A DNA stretch of 64,000 nucleotides from JBHEBG01 sp046557915 (GCF_046557915.1 NZ_JBHEBG010000001.1:434001-498000), one strand, 5' to 3'. Shown: positions 1 through 8,572, numbered from the stretch's first letter. Notes: generated from the sequence alone by a model not told the origin. Program-made: numbers and translations.

Positions 1-746
1 CGGATAAGTTAGACCCCCGAAAAAGAGTAACTCCCACCAATAGGGAGCTCTTAGCACAGGGAACAGGAAACATGATTTCCGGAATGATCGGCGGATTACC
101 TATTACACAGGTAATAGTAAGAAGTTCTGCCAATATTCAATCGGGAGGAAGAAGTAAAATGTCCGCTATTATCCATGGGTTTTTTCTATTGACCTCTGTT
201 ATCCTAATCCCGAAATTGTTGAATATGATTCCCCTGTCGGTATTGGCTGCCGTTTTGTTCATTGTAGGCTATAAATTGGCCAAGCCAGCACTATTTAAGA
301 AAATGTATGACATGGGATGGAAACAGTTTATACCATTTACGGTTACCGTTTTGGGAATTATTTTCACAGATCTCCTAATTGGTATTGGTCTAGGCCTTGC
401 CGTGGGTATTGTGGTAATTTTGATAAAAAGCTATCAAAATTCTCATTTTCTTCATTTGGAAGATAAGAGCAACGGAACCCATAAAATAAAAATGACGCTT
501 GCCGAAGAGGTTACTTTCTTCAACAAAGGTGCCATTTTGAAGGAGTTAGATCAATTACCCGAAAATACGTATCTTGAATTGGATGTTAGGAAAACAAGAT
601 ATTTGGACAATGATATTCTAGAGATTCTTGATGATTTTGTTGAAAAGGCGAAAAACAGGAATATAAATATTAAGCTAATCTCGGAGCGTGGTATCGCAGA
701 AAATCCAAGTAGCTATATAGAATTTTTTAAATTAAGATCAGCATAA
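1..746 (+). CDS. SulP-family anion permease, 5'-truncated by the window
   Basis: The reading frame is open from base 3, and the first visible residues, DKLDPRKRVTPTNRELLAQG, are the conserved SulP segment just before the core helices. The gene therefore starts upstream of the window, and the ATG at 72 is internal. Several hydrophobic helices follow, then a C-terminal STAS-like domain over roughly the last 100 residues. SulP proteins move sulfate, bicarbonate or other anions across the inner membrane. The stop lies 10 bases before a carbonic anhydrase gene, and a second SulP follows it, so bicarbonate is the most likely substrate. That substrate is inferred from context. Confidence 0.9.
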   Translation, partial: DKLDPRKRVTPTNRELLAQGTGNMISGMIGGLPITQVIVRSSANIQSGGRSKMSAIIHGFFLLTSVILIPKLLNMIPLSVLAAVLFIVGYKLAKPALFKKMYDMGWKQFIPFTVTVLGIIFTDLLIGIGLGLAVGIVVILIKSYQNSHFLHLEDKSNGTHKIKMTLAEEVTFFNKGAILKELDQLPENTYLELDVRKTRYLDNDILEILDDFVEKAKNRNINIKLISERGIAENPSSYIEFFKLRSA

Positions 747-756
747 AATCATAACT

Positions 757-1386
757 ATGAAAGCACAAACAAAAGAAACACAGGCGGCAATGACGCCCAT
801 GGGTGCCATACAGCAACTAAAGAATGGCAATGTCAGATTTCAAAACAGCAGCGCTTTGGACAGGGACCTGCTAGGGCAGGTAAGCGAAACGGCCACAGGG
901 CAGTATCCTTTTGCCACAATTCTAAGTTGCATAGATTCTAGGGTGTCTGCCGAACTAATTTTCGATCAAGGTGTTGGAGATATCTTTAGTGCCAGGGTCG
1001 CAGGGAATATTGTAAACGAAGATATCCTTGGGAGTATTGAATTTGCTTGCAAATTGGCGGGCACCAAAGTGGTGGTTGTCCTTGGCCATACCGGTTGCGG
1101 TGCGGTAAAAGGAGCTTGTGATGACGCCAAACTTGGGAATTTAACCGCTTTGGTAAGCAAAATAAAGCCCGCCGTAGAAGCGGTGAAAGAGCCTCAGGAT
1201 AACAGCTTGCGAAACTCCCAAAATGCCGTGTTCGTAGATGAGGTTGCTACTACAAACGTACATTTAACATTGGACAACATGAGACTTAAAAGCCCTGTTC
1301 TTAGCGATATGGAAGGCAATGGCGAAATACGTCTTGTAGGCGCAATGTATGATATCCGCAATGGAAAAGTGACATTTTTCGATTAA
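757..1386 (+). CDS. Beta-class carbonic anhydrase
   Basis: This gene encodes 209 residues and interconverts CO2 and bicarbonate. The zinc site is clear: Cys58-x-Asp60-x-Arg62 in SCIDSRV, and His111 with Cys114 in GHTGCGAV. There is no signal peptide, so it acts in the cytoplasm. It starts 10 bases after the upstream SulP gene and is probably co-transcribed with it. A strong terminator follows at 1408, so the downstream SulP gene probably has its own promoter. Sitting between two SulP permeases suggests a bicarbonate-supply role for carboxylases or pH control. The enzyme family is certain; the physiological role is inferred. Confidence 0.95.
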   Translation: MKAQTKETQAAMTPMGAIQQLKNGNVRFQNSSALDRDLLGQVSETATGQYPFATILSCIDSRVSAELIFDQGVGDIFSARVAGNIVNEDILGSIEFACKLAGTKVVVVLGHTGCGAVKGACDDAKLGNLTALVSKIKPAVEAVKEPQDNSLRNSQNAVFVDEVATTNVHLTLDNMRLKSPVLSDMEGNGEIRLVGAMYDIRNGKVTFFD

Positions 1387-1407
1387 CCACAATCTTAATC
1401 GGAAACA

Positions 1408-1438
1408 AGGCCAATGTTTAACAAAACATTGGCCTTTT
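1408..1438 (+). terminator. Intrinsic terminator after carbonic anhydrase
   Basis: An 11-bp perfect stem (GGCCAATGTTT with AAACATTGGCC) has a 4-base loop and is followed by TTTT. It separates the SulP-carbonic anhydrase pair from the next SulP gene. Confidence 0.85.
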
Positions 1439-1486
1439 CATTTTCATTAAAAATGTTATCTTAATAGCGTTACTATTAAAATAACT

Positions 1487-3370
1487 ATGAGCAAACTTTT
1501 TTCCAACTTTAAGGGCGACCTGTTTGGTGGTGTCACCGCCGGGATCGTTGCCCTTCCACTAGCACTTGCCTTTGGGGTTAGTTCTGGTCTAGGACCAAGC
1601 GCAGGTATATACGGAGCAATATTTATTAGTTTTTTCGCCGCACTGTTTGGCGGAACCAACACGCAGATTTCGGGGCCAACAGCTCCAATGACCGCGGTAA
1701 GTATGGTTGTAATCGCAGGTATTATTGCGGTTAACGACGGAAATGTGGCCAAAGCGCTTCCTGCTATCCTCTCTGTTTTTCTTTTGGCCGGTATTATGCA
1801 AATTGGTCTTGGCGCCTTAGGTCTTGGCAAATACATTAAATACATTCCATATCCGGTAGTTTCGGGTTTTATGACCGCCATTGGGGTAATTATTATAGTT
1901 ACTCAGGTTCTGCCTTCTGTAGGTTACTACCCTAAAGAGGATGAAACCTATGTGCAAGAATTTAAACCAGAGGCCGAAGAACTTATCCTTGAGAATATAT
2001 TAAGGGAAGAAGCTGGTGAGGGTATTTTGGTTCTGGAAGATTTTAAAGAGACCATTTCAAGGGCCAGTAAAACTACCGAAAACGATATTTTGGATGAGGC
2101 CAAAACTTTAGCGGCCAAGGAAGCATCCGGAGTAATTGGCACAATAAAAGTACTCCCACGGGCACTGCAAAACATAAGTTGGTTAGAGCTTGTCCTTGCT
2201 TTGGCAACTATTATTATCATCTATGGTTTTAAGAGAATTACAATGGCAATTCCAAGTACACTGGTGGCCTTATTGGTAGTTTCGGGGGTGGCTTATGGTT
2301 TTGGCCTGCCCTACAGGCCCATAGAAGAAATTCCGCAGGGCCTCCCTGTACCCAATTTGGAAATATTTACAGGGTTTAGCCTTGGTAAGATTACCCCTTA
2401 TATATTTACCGCACTTACTCTTGCCCTTCTCGGGGCCATAGATTCCTTGCTTACATCCGTTGTTGCCGATAACATGACCAAGACCAAACACAGTCCTAAC
2501 AAGGAGCTGGTTGGCCAAGGTATTGGAAACAGTGTAGCGGCAATATTTGGGGGAATACCTGGTGCGGGTGCTACTATAAGAACCGTAGTGAACATCAATG
2601 CAGGTGGAAAAACAAGACTATCAGGAATGCTCGCAGGTGTAATGCTATTGGTTGTACTATTGGCATTAGGCCCGGTAGCTTCACAAATCCCGGCTTCAGT
2701 TCTTGCAGGAATTTTAGTGACCGTTGGGATAGGGGTCATGGATTATAAAGGTCTTAGAGCTATCCCAAGTTTACCTAGAGATTTGAGTGTAGGGCCTATA
2801 AAATTGAGTTCGGAGGTAATTATTATGCTCATAGTAATGGTGCTTTCCTCTATTTGGAATTTGGTCTATGCCGTGGGTATAGGTCTGGTAATCGCTTCGT
2901 TGATGTTCATGAAAAAAATGGGTGATCTAACCGCCGAACGTTCCGATGTGAAGTCTTTGATAAAGGAAAAATCCTGGGCGGATGAATCCGAATTCCCTAT
3001 GGAATTAAAGGAAAAAGTATTTATTAAACATATAAAGGGGCCTTTATTTTTTGGTTCTACGAGTGATTTTCAGCAGTTGGCGAGCCAAATTCCAAGTTCG
3101 GCCTCTTCGGTAATTATCCGGATGGACCGGATGCAATATATAGATCAGTCCGGATTATACGCCTTGGAAGATGTATTGGTAGATCTAAAAAAGCAAGATA
3201 TTAATGTACTTCTTGTAGATGTACCCGATCAGCCCAAATATATGATGGAACGTATAGACATTATTCCTGATTTGGTCCCTAGGGAACATCTCTTTCCCAC
3301 TTTTGATGAATGTCTTACATGGATCAAAAACAACATCCGTGAAGAATATGCCGCTTTGGAGCCTAAATAA
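1487..3370 (+). CDS. SulP-family permease with STAS domain and an extra soluble insert
   Basis: This 627-residue inner-membrane protein has the SulP signature (GQGIGNSVAAIFGGIPGAGA, about residues 345-365) and a C-terminal STAS domain (about 505-610). It resembles BicA-type bicarbonate carriers, although sulfate or another anion cannot be excluded. The odd part is residues about 148-225. Here a long charged, Glu-rich stretch interrupts the usual succession of helices. It stays in frame and both flanks keep SulP character, so it looks like a real insert and not an assembly error. The start ATG follows the terminator at 1408 by about 50 bases. Confidence 0.92.
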   Translation: MSKLFSNFKGDLFGGVTAGIVALPLALAFGVSSGLGPSAGIYGAIFISFFAALFGGTNTQISGPTAPMTAVSMVVIAGIIAVNDGNVAKALPAILSVFLLAGIMQIGLGALGLGKYIKYIPYPVVSGFMTAIGVIIIVTQVLPSVGYYPKEDETYVQEFKPEAEELILENILREEAGEGILVLEDFKETISRASKTTENDILDEAKTLAAKEASGVIGTIKVLPRALQNISWLELVLALATIIIIYGFKRITMAIPSTLVALLVVSGVAYGFGLPYRPIEEIPQGLPVPNLEIFTGFSLGKITPYIFTALTLALLGAIDSLLTSVVADNMTKTKHSPNKELVGQGIGNSVAAIFGGIPGAGATIRTVVNINAGGKTRLSGMLAGVMLLVVLLALGPVASQIPASVLAGILVTVGIGVMDYKGLRAIPSLPRDLSVGPIKLSSEVIIMLIVMVLSSIWNLVYAVGIGLVIASLMFMKKMGDLTAERSDVKSLIKEKSWADESEFPMELKEKVFIKHIKGPLFFGSTSDFQQLASQIPSSASSVIIRMDRMQYIDQSGLYALEDVLVDLKKQDINVLLVDVPDQPKYMMERIDIIPDLVPREHLFPTFDECLTWIKNNIREEYAALEPK

Positions 3371-3401
3371 TTTAAGTACTGGTATAAAAGTTTTAAATTT
3401 G
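3371..3401 (+). promoter_or_regulatory. Predicted promoter of pheS
   Basis: TTTA at 3371 is followed by exactly 19 bases and then TAAATTTG at 3394-3401. This matches the Bacteroidota consensus TTTG-N19-TAnnTTTG with one mismatch. It lies 19 bases before the pheS ATG. Confidence 0.6.
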
Positions 3402-3420
3402 CCGTTCTTAGACCAATGGT

Positions 3421-4440
3421 ATGATCGATACTTTAAAGCAGCACATTACCGAAGTTGAAAAGTTTTCCGCTGACAACTTGGAGGATATCGAGACTTTCAG
3501 AATTAAATATCTCGGAAAAAAAGGATTGTTGACCCATTTCTTTTCGGAGTTTAAGAATGTGTCCAATGATCAAAAAAAGGAGTTTGGACAAACAATAAAT
3601 TTGTTAAAGACTTCGGCCACGGACAAAGTAAACTCGCTAAAAGCAGCACTGGAGGACAATACCAAACAAAAGGCCTCCGGTAGAGATCTTACGCGTCCCG
3701 GTGAACCCTTGGAATTGGGAGCACGCCATCCAATTTCCGTTGTAAAGAACCAAATCATAGAAATCTTTTCTAGAATTGGTTTTAATGTATCCGAAGGCCC
3801 AGAAATTGAGGACGACTGGCATAATTTTACCGCTCTAAATCTCCCAGAATACCATCCTGCAAGGGATATGCAAGATACCTTTTTCATCCAAACAGATCCG
3901 GACATACTACTGCGCACACATACCTCATCGGTACAAGTGCGCTATATGGAAAACAATAAACCTCCTATCCGGACTATATCTCCCGGAAGAGTGTATCGCA
4001 ATGAGGCTATTTCGGCAAGATCGCACTGCTTTTTTCATCAGGTAGAAGGACTTTATATAGACAAGGATGTTTCCTTTGCCGATTTAAAACAAACTCTGCA
4101 ATTTTTTACTACGGAACTTTTTGGAAAATCTAAAATACGGTTAAGACCTTCTTATTTCCCCTTTACAGAACCAAGTGCAGAGGTAGACGTTTATTGGGGA
4201 TTGGAAACGGAGACTGATTATAGAATAACCAAGGGTACAGGTTGGTTAGAAATTATGGGATGCGGTATGGTAGACCCCAATGTGTTGGAAAATTGTGGTA
4301 TAGACTCCGAAGAATATTCGGGCTTTGCTTTCGGTATGGGCATTGACAGAATAGCTATGTTGCAGCACCAAATTTCGGACATTCGCTTGCTCAGTGAGAA
4401 CGATGTTCGTTTTCTGGCACAGTTTAAGAGTTCGTTTTAA
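3421..4440 (+). CDS. pheS: Phenylalanine--tRNA ligase alpha subunit
   Basis: PheS forms the alpha2-beta2 synthetase that charges tRNA-Phe in the cytoplasm. The 339-residue length is normal. Residues 1-85 form the N-terminal coiled coil that grips the tRNA. Class II motif 2 lies at about 187-210 (GRVYRNEAISAR) and motif 3 at 301-313 (GFAFGMGIDRIAM). The beta-subunit gene pheT is not next to it, as is common in Flavobacteriia. A predicted promoter precedes it, and the next gene starts 4 bases after its stop. Confidence 0.98.
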   Translation: MIDTLKQHITEVEKFSADNLEDIETFRIKYLGKKGLLTHFFSEFKNVSNDQKKEFGQTINLLKTSATDKVNSLKAALEDNTKQKASGRDLTRPGEPLELGARHPISVVKNQIIEIFSRIGFNVSEGPEIEDDWHNFTALNLPEYHPARDMQDTFFIQTDPDILLRTHTSSVQVRYMENNKPPIRTISPGRVYRNEAISARSHCFFHQVEGLYIDKDVSFADLKQTLQFFTTELFGKSKIRLRPSYFPFTEPSAEVDVYWGLETETDYRITKGTGWLEIMGCGMVDPNVLENCGIDSEEYSGFAFGMGIDRIAMLQHQISDIRLLSENDVRFLAQFKSSF

Positions 4441-4444
4441 ATAA

Positions 4445-4840
4445 ATGAAAAAAGATATCGAAATCCCAATTGCCAAAGATGTTTATGTGGCAATTGTGCA
4501 CGAATGGAACGACGAATTTTTATCCAAGGATTGGAACGCCTATATAATAAACAATAGGGATACCAAAATAGATATGGTATTAATAGTTTCCAAAGGTTAT
4601 GATGGGGATACCAAAACCTCAATCATGAGACATGGTCTTGGTGTTGTTGAGGCAAAATCTTTCGAAAAAATAGAACCCTTACAAGAAGATGTCTTTGCGC
4701 TTAACAATGAGTTTTATGTAACTTTCTTTGCTGACGATAAGCTGTATGAGAAGGTGTACATTTTTAAAAAACATACCATCAACGAAAATAGTCTTTCCCA
4801 TATTCCAATACTAGAGAAAGAGGGTATTTTGGCACAATAG
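4445..4840 (+). CDS. Conserved-type small protein of unknown function
   Basis: This 131-residue soluble protein has no signal peptide, no membrane segment and no motif I recognise. Its ATG begins 4 bases after the pheS stop, so it is probably translated from the pheS transcript. The composition is mixed alpha/beta with many Asp, Lys and aromatic residues, compatible with a small globular domain. Codon use resembles its neighbours, so it is likely a real gene. No function can be assigned. An inverted repeat follows it in the convergent intergenic space. Confidence 0.7.
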   Translation: MKKDIEIPIAKDVYVAIVHEWNDEFLSKDWNAYIINNRDTKIDMVLIVSKGYDGDTKTSIMRHGLGVVEAKSFEKIEPLQEDVFALNNEFYVTFFADDKLYEKVYIFKKHTINENSLSHIPILEKEGILAQ

Positions 4841-4982
4841 CCGTTAAAGGTATCCCTTTCTTAATTTGATAACTCCGTTTGTTTTAAAATTCCAAATATG
4901 CAATTTAAGTAGTTGATTTTTATGGTTTTACCATAGGTTTTGTTTTCCTAAGTGCCTAATTTTAAAGAAATGGGGCAAAAAA

Positions 4983-5073
4983 ATTACAAGAGGAATCAAT
5001 AAGAATTGCCGCAGTTTACGTAAAGGTTGCCTCGACCCATATGGAATCTTCGTAATTCTTATCCTCTTGTAAT
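4983..5073. repeat. Long inverted repeat between convergent genes
   Basis: The left arm is 4983-4993 plus 4999-5007. It is perfectly complementary over 20 bases to the right arm 5054-5073, except for a 5-base bulge (4994-4998) on the left. The 46-base loop is GC-richer than the surroundings. The repeat lies between a plus-strand gene ending at 4840 and a minus-strand gene ending at 5087. It lacks a good T-run on either side, so it is not a classical terminator. Confidence 0.7.
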
Positions 5074-5086
5074 ACTATCAGCTATA

Positions 5087-5575
5087 TTAGCGTAAAGGAA
5101 AGCCTTTACCCGCCCACCAAGAATGCATTTCTATTACCAGCCTGCCGGATTTGACCATAGGATCCATATTTGCCAAACTGTCCGCAAACTGCAACGTTGG
5201 CGTGTTGTATATGGTAATACCGCGTATCTCGCCATCTTCTCCAAAAGGTCCTGAAATATCTGCATAGCCTTCTAAATACATCCTTGTAAGGTGCTCTAAA
5301 TGAAGAATCTGTAAACTATCGATTTGTTCCTTGGTACCGGTGCGGTTAGGCCCTTTTTTAAGAAACGCTATAAAGTACTTTTGCATCAGAAGCGTGTCTT
5401 TGGTGGTCTCATCTACATAATCAAAAACCTCAAAACCCTTTTCGGTCAGGGCTGCCTTTATTTCTTTTGCCGTTTTTTCAATCTCTTTCGTTGTTTCTGC
5501 CTCAGCTGCTTCAGCTTTTTGTTCCGCACAGGCTTGTAGCATCAAAAACAATAACAACAATGTATAATGTTTCAT
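5087..5575 (-). CDS. Lipoprotein with YCII-like domain
   Basis: The protein has 162 residues. The N-terminus is a lipoprotein signal ending in LQAC (Cys at about 16), followed by an Ala/Glu-rich linker. The remainder resembles the YciI/YCII small ferredoxin-like fold: a MQKYFIAFLKKGPNR segment, a HLEHLTRMYLEG helix, and a late region on which parameter to report. YCII domains are small enzymes or binding proteins of poorly known role. Four bases overlap the CYTH gene upstream (ATGA), so the two are translationally coupled. The lipoprotein call is firm; the domain call is moderate. Confidence 0.75.
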   Translation of the reverse strand: MKHYTLLLLFLMLQACAEQKAEAAEAETTKEIEKTAKEIKAALTEKGFEVFDYVDETTKDTLLMQKYFIAFLKKGPNRTGTKEQIDSLQILHLEHLTRMYLEGYADISGPFGEDGEIRGITIYNTPTLQFADSLANMDPMVKSGRLVIEMHSWWAGKGFPLR

Positions 5576-6045
5576 GATTTCCAGTTTTTATATGGTTTTT
5601 TACTCAATTGCGAATTATAATATCTTATATCTCCGGTGACCTCGGTTCCCAACCACACGGGCTTTTTAAAAGCCTCCCCTTCCTCTTTCAGTTCAACCTC
5701 GGCAACAGTTAAACCTTCATTGGCACCATGGAACTCATCGACCTCAAAAATATGATTTTCCACTTTTACTTTATATCTGGTTTTCACTAAAATGCCTTCT
5801 TCACATAGTTTTAAGAGTTCCTGGGCATCTTCTACTTTTATTTTTGACTCCCACTCAAACCGTGTGGTCCCAGCCGTATTCGATTTTCCTTTTATGGTTA
5901 AAAAGGCGGTATCACCTGTGATTCTCACTCTTACAGTTCGTGCTGGGTGGGTATTTAAAAAGCCTTGTGCTATGTTCTCGTGGGTAAAAGCTTCTTCTTT
6001 ATATGCCACTGAATTTATCAAAAACTTACGTTCTATCTCTATCAT
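5572..6045 (-). CDS. CYTH-domain protein (triphosphatase / class IV cyclase fold)
   Basis: The 157 residues begin with IEIERKF, the E-x-E-x-K signature of the CYTH triphosphate-tunnel fold. Alternating charged strands such as RVRI, FEWESKI and EVDEF line the tunnel. The size fits stand-alone bacterial CYTH proteins, which usually hydrolyse inorganic triphosphate or thiamine triphosphate in the cytoplasm; a few are adenylate cyclases. It overlaps the downstream lipoprotein gene by four bases. The substrate cannot be told from sequence. Confidence 0.88.
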   Translation of the reverse strand: MIEIERKFLINSVAYKEEAFTHENIAQGFLNTHPARTVRVRITGDTAFLTIKGKSNTAGTTRFEWESKIKVEDAQELLKLCEEGILVKTRYKVKVENHIFEVDEFHGANEGLTVAEVELKEEGEAFKKPVWLGTEVTGDIRYYNSQLSKKPYKNWKS

Positions 6046-6095
6046 AACCTCGCTGCTACTGGCCCGCTTAAAGTCTTATATCCTCTTTCCGTTTA

Positions 6096-6127
6096 TTTTC
6101 ACCTAACTAAGATATCACTTAAATTTG
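6096..6127 (+). promoter_or_regulatory. Predicted dinB promoter, directly abutting the start codon
   Basis: TTTT at 6096 and TAAATTTG at 6120-6127 are 20 bases apart. The -7 box ends one base before the first ATG (6129), which predicts a leaderless or nearly leaderless transcript starting near the second ATG at 6132. Confidence 0.5.
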
Positions 6128-6128
6128 T

Positions 6129-7229
6129 ATGATGTCCGATGCCCTTCCCTTAAGAAAGATAATACATGTAGACATGGATGCCTTCTATGCCTCCGTAGAG
6201 CAACTAGACAATCCTGAACTAAAGGGCAAACCCTTGGCTGTAGGCGGAGGTGAAAAAAGAGGGGTGGTTTCGGCGGCTAGTTATGAGGCCAGAAAATTTG
6301 GTGTGCGCAGTGCTATGAGTGGTTATTTGGCGAAGAGAAACTGCCCAGAGCTAATCTTTGTTAAACCCAGGTTTGCGCGTTACAAGGAAATTTCACTGGA
6401 AATACGAAAGATCTTTCACCATTACACAGACTTGGTAGAACCGCTCTCTCTAGATGAAGCTTATCTTGATGTCTCCGTAAACAAAAAGGGAAACCCTTCG
6501 GCAACCTTGATTGCAAGGGAAATTAGACAGCGTATCCACGACGAACTAGGACTTACAGCATCTGCAGGAATCTCCATTAACAAATTTATAGCCAAAGTGG
6601 CCAGCGATTACAATAAACCTAACGGACAGAAAACCGTAAATCCGGAAGAGGTTCTTCAGTTCTTGGAGGATTTGGAAATTAGAAAGTTCTACGGTGTAGG
6701 TAAGGTAACGGCACAAAAAATGTATAAACTAGGTATTTTTAACGGAAAAGACCTTAAAACCAAACCGCTGGAGTTCTTGGAACAACATTTTGGAAAGAGT
6801 GGATCGTTTTATTACAATGTAGTAAGAGGAATTCATCATAGCGAGGTAAAGCCACATCGCATTCCAAAAAGTGTGGGAGCAGAGCGTACCTTTAACGAAA
6901 ATCTAAGTAGTGAGGTTTTTATGCTAGAGCGTCTAGAAAATATTGCAACAGAGCTCGAGAAGCGCTTAAGGAAATCGCAAATTGCCGGTAAAACGATTAC
7001 TCTTAAAATTAAATACAGTGATTTTACACTACAGACCCGTAGCAAAACCCTCCCCTATTTTATTGCCGATAAAAATCTGATCATGGAGACCGCCAAGGAG
7101 CTCCTTTATCAGCAGACTATGCAAAATTCGGTACGCTTACTCGGTATCTCTCTGGCCAATCTAAACACCGAAAAAAAAGAAACACCTCAGGAAGAGACTG
7201 TTACTGTGCAGCTTAAGTTTGATTTTTAA
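6129..7229 (+). CDS. dinB: DNA polymerase IV (Y family)
   Basis: This 366-residue translesion polymerase has the N-terminal HVDMDAFYASVEQ motif with catalytic Asp15, and SLDEAYLD with Asp109 and Glu110. Helix-hairpin-helix and little-finger domains follow. The protein ends in QLKFDF, a good sliding-clamp binding tail. Two adjacent ATG codons (6129, 6132) are possible starts; the promoter position favours the second or a leaderless message. No LexA-like site was recognised. It is a single gene with a convergent neighbour. Confidence 0.97.
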   Translation: MMSDALPLRKIIHVDMDAFYASVEQLDNPELKGKPLAVGGGEKRGVVSAASYEARKFGVRSAMSGYLAKRNCPELIFVKPRFARYKEISLEIRKIFHHYTDLVEPLSLDEAYLDVSVNKKGNPSATLIAREIRQRIHDELGLTASAGISINKFIAKVASDYNKPNGQKTVNPEEVLQFLEDLEIRKFYGVGKVTAQKMYKLGIFNGKDLKTKPLEFLEQHFGKSGSFYYNVVRGIHHSEVKPHRIPKSVGAERTFNENLSSEVFMLERLENIATELEKRLRKSQIAGKTITLKIKYSDFTLQTRSKTLPYFIADKNLIMETAKELLYQQTMQNSVRLLGISLANLNTEKKETPQEETVTVQLKFDF

Positions 7230-7235
7230 TGAAAG

Positions 7236-7266
7236 AAAAAGCCCGGTAAGTATAAAACCTCCGGGC
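7236..7266 (-). terminator. Terminator between dinB and the cupredoxin-like gene
   Basis: GCCCGG (7241-7246) pairs with CCGGGC (7261-7266). Read on the minus strand the stem is followed by TTTTT, so it serves the 7293-7682 gene best. It may also act weakly for dinB. Confidence 0.7.
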
Positions 7267-7292
7267 CTTGTCAAAACCTAACTCTCAACAAA

Positions 7293-7682
7293 TTATTTTA
7301 CTACCAGCGTGTTATCCGTAGATGTTGGGTTTAATGGGCAAAAATATACATACTCTCCCTTACTCAATTTAGTAGGCTTGGAAGCTTGCTTAGTCCCTGT
7401 GGCTACTGCTTTGGTAACATAAGCTGTTTGAATATGGTTTTCGGGTTTGGAAACATCCTTACCTTTTTCCACCAAAACAAAACCTACATCGTGTCCCACA
7501 CCATTGTTGGAAATTTCAAAAACATAGGTACCTTCCTTAACGGTAATCTGTTTTTGGGTAAATTCACCTGGTGTCTGCTCCAAGCTAATAGTACTGGAGG
7601 ATTCTTTCATCATCTTATCTTGGGCATTGGCAGAAAATGCTACCCCGACAATCATTGTTACTAATACAATTACTTTTTTCAT
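7293..7682 (-). CDS. Secreted cupredoxin-like protein
   Basis: The protein has 129 residues with a cleavable signal peptide (about 1-20, ending SANA-Q). The rest is a small beta-sandwich resembling plastocyanin-type domains. His64 (NNGVGHDVGF) and Cys115 (YVYFCPLNP) match two of the usual type-1 copper ligands. The C-terminal His and Met that normally follow the Cys are absent from the 14 residues after it. It may bind copper differently or be a structural cupredoxin. It acts in the periplasm. It is separated by 35 bases from the AhpD-like gene upstream. Confidence 0.8.
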   Translation of the reverse strand: MKKVIVLVTMIVGVAFSANAQDKMMKESSSTISLEQTPGEFTQKQITVKEGTYVFEISNNGVGHDVGFVLVEKGKDVSKPENHIQTAYVTKAVATGTKQASKPTKLSKGEYVYFCPLNPTSTDNTLVVK

Positions 7683-7717
7683 AATACTCTTGTTGTTTTA
7701 TAAATATGATTTAAAAA

Positions 7718-8266
7718 TTAAACTTCTACGCTCTGTAAAGGTTGTGCAACTGGAAAATCTATAGGAACATTTGTAGTCCTATGCAAATAGTTGGAAATGG
7801 TTTTGTCGCCGACCACAACTATGGTGTCTATAAGGTTTTCTTTGGTCCATCCTGCATTCAGAAAATTGTCTACTACAGCTTCCGATGCTGCTCCACGATT
7901 TTCCGTAATATTTTTTGAAAGGCGTGCCAATGCATCCAACTTGTTATCAAATGATGCGTATCCTGCCCTTAGTTCTAATATCTGGTCATCCGTAAAACCA
8001 TTCATTTTTCCTATGGCGGTATGGGCAGACAAACAATACGTACAGTTATTTACTTCGCTCACAGCCAGGTTTATAACCTCTTTCTCCTTGGCTTTCAAGG
8101 AGGTTTTGGCGTTGGCCAAAGTTAAATAGTTCCCCAAGGCATTTTCTGAATGTGCATACGTTGCATACAGGTTGGGAACAAACCCTACTGCTTTTTCCAA
8201 GTTATCGAATATCGCTTGGTTGTTTTCGCTTACTTCTTCTCTTTTTGGTACATTAAATGTGCTCAT
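7718..8266 (-). CDS. Carboxymuconolactone decarboxylase / AhpD-like protein
   Basis: The protein has 182 residues of an all-helical fold with the redox motif Cys75-x-x-Cys78 and a nearby His82 (CTYCLSAH). These are the catalytic residues of AhpD-type alkylhydroperoxidases. A cytoplasmic role in peroxide detoxification or thiol redox chemistry is likely. Another family member is encoded at 53711. The divergent spacing to the AraC regulator (8573-9421, same strand, upstream) suggests control by it, but this is inference. Confidence 0.88.
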   Translation of the reverse strand: MSTFNVPKREEVSENNQAIFDNLEKAVGFVPNLYATYAHSENALGNYLTLANAKTSLKAKEKEVINLAVSEVNNCTYCLSAHTAIGKMNGFTDDQILELRAGYASFDNKLDALARLSKNITENRGAASEAVVDNFLNAGWTKENLIDTIVVVGDKTISNYLHRTTNVPIDFPVAQPLQSVEV

Positions 8267-8283
8267 GATCTTAAATTTTACTT

Positions 8284-8305
8284 GTCCCTAAAGTAAATCG
8301 GGGAC
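8284..8305. promoter_or_regulatory. Candidate operator upstream of the AhpD-like gene
   Basis: GTCCC at 8284 and GGGAC at 8301 form a 5-bp inverted repeat with a 12-base spacer. It lies 18-39 bases upstream of the minus-strand start at 8266, where a promoter would be. The 305-base interval 8267-8572 otherwise holds no supported gene. Confidence 0.35.
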
Positions 8306-8572
8306 TAATTGATACTCCGTTAATTTTAAAATTGAATGTGCGGTTTCTCAGCATCACAATAAAAATCGTGATGGTGCTTTTCCTCACAATGCGTCTTTGG
8401 ACTTATAGTATTTACTACAGCTTTTTTTTCTTGTCTGAAAATCTCGATGAGATTAAAAATGGATTTGTGACTTATATGCATCTTTTACCGTTTTTAAATT
8501 ACAAGGCAAAGATGCGATACAAAAGCACTGAGGTGTTAGGCGTAATTGCCCGAAGGCTTGTAGAAATTTCCC

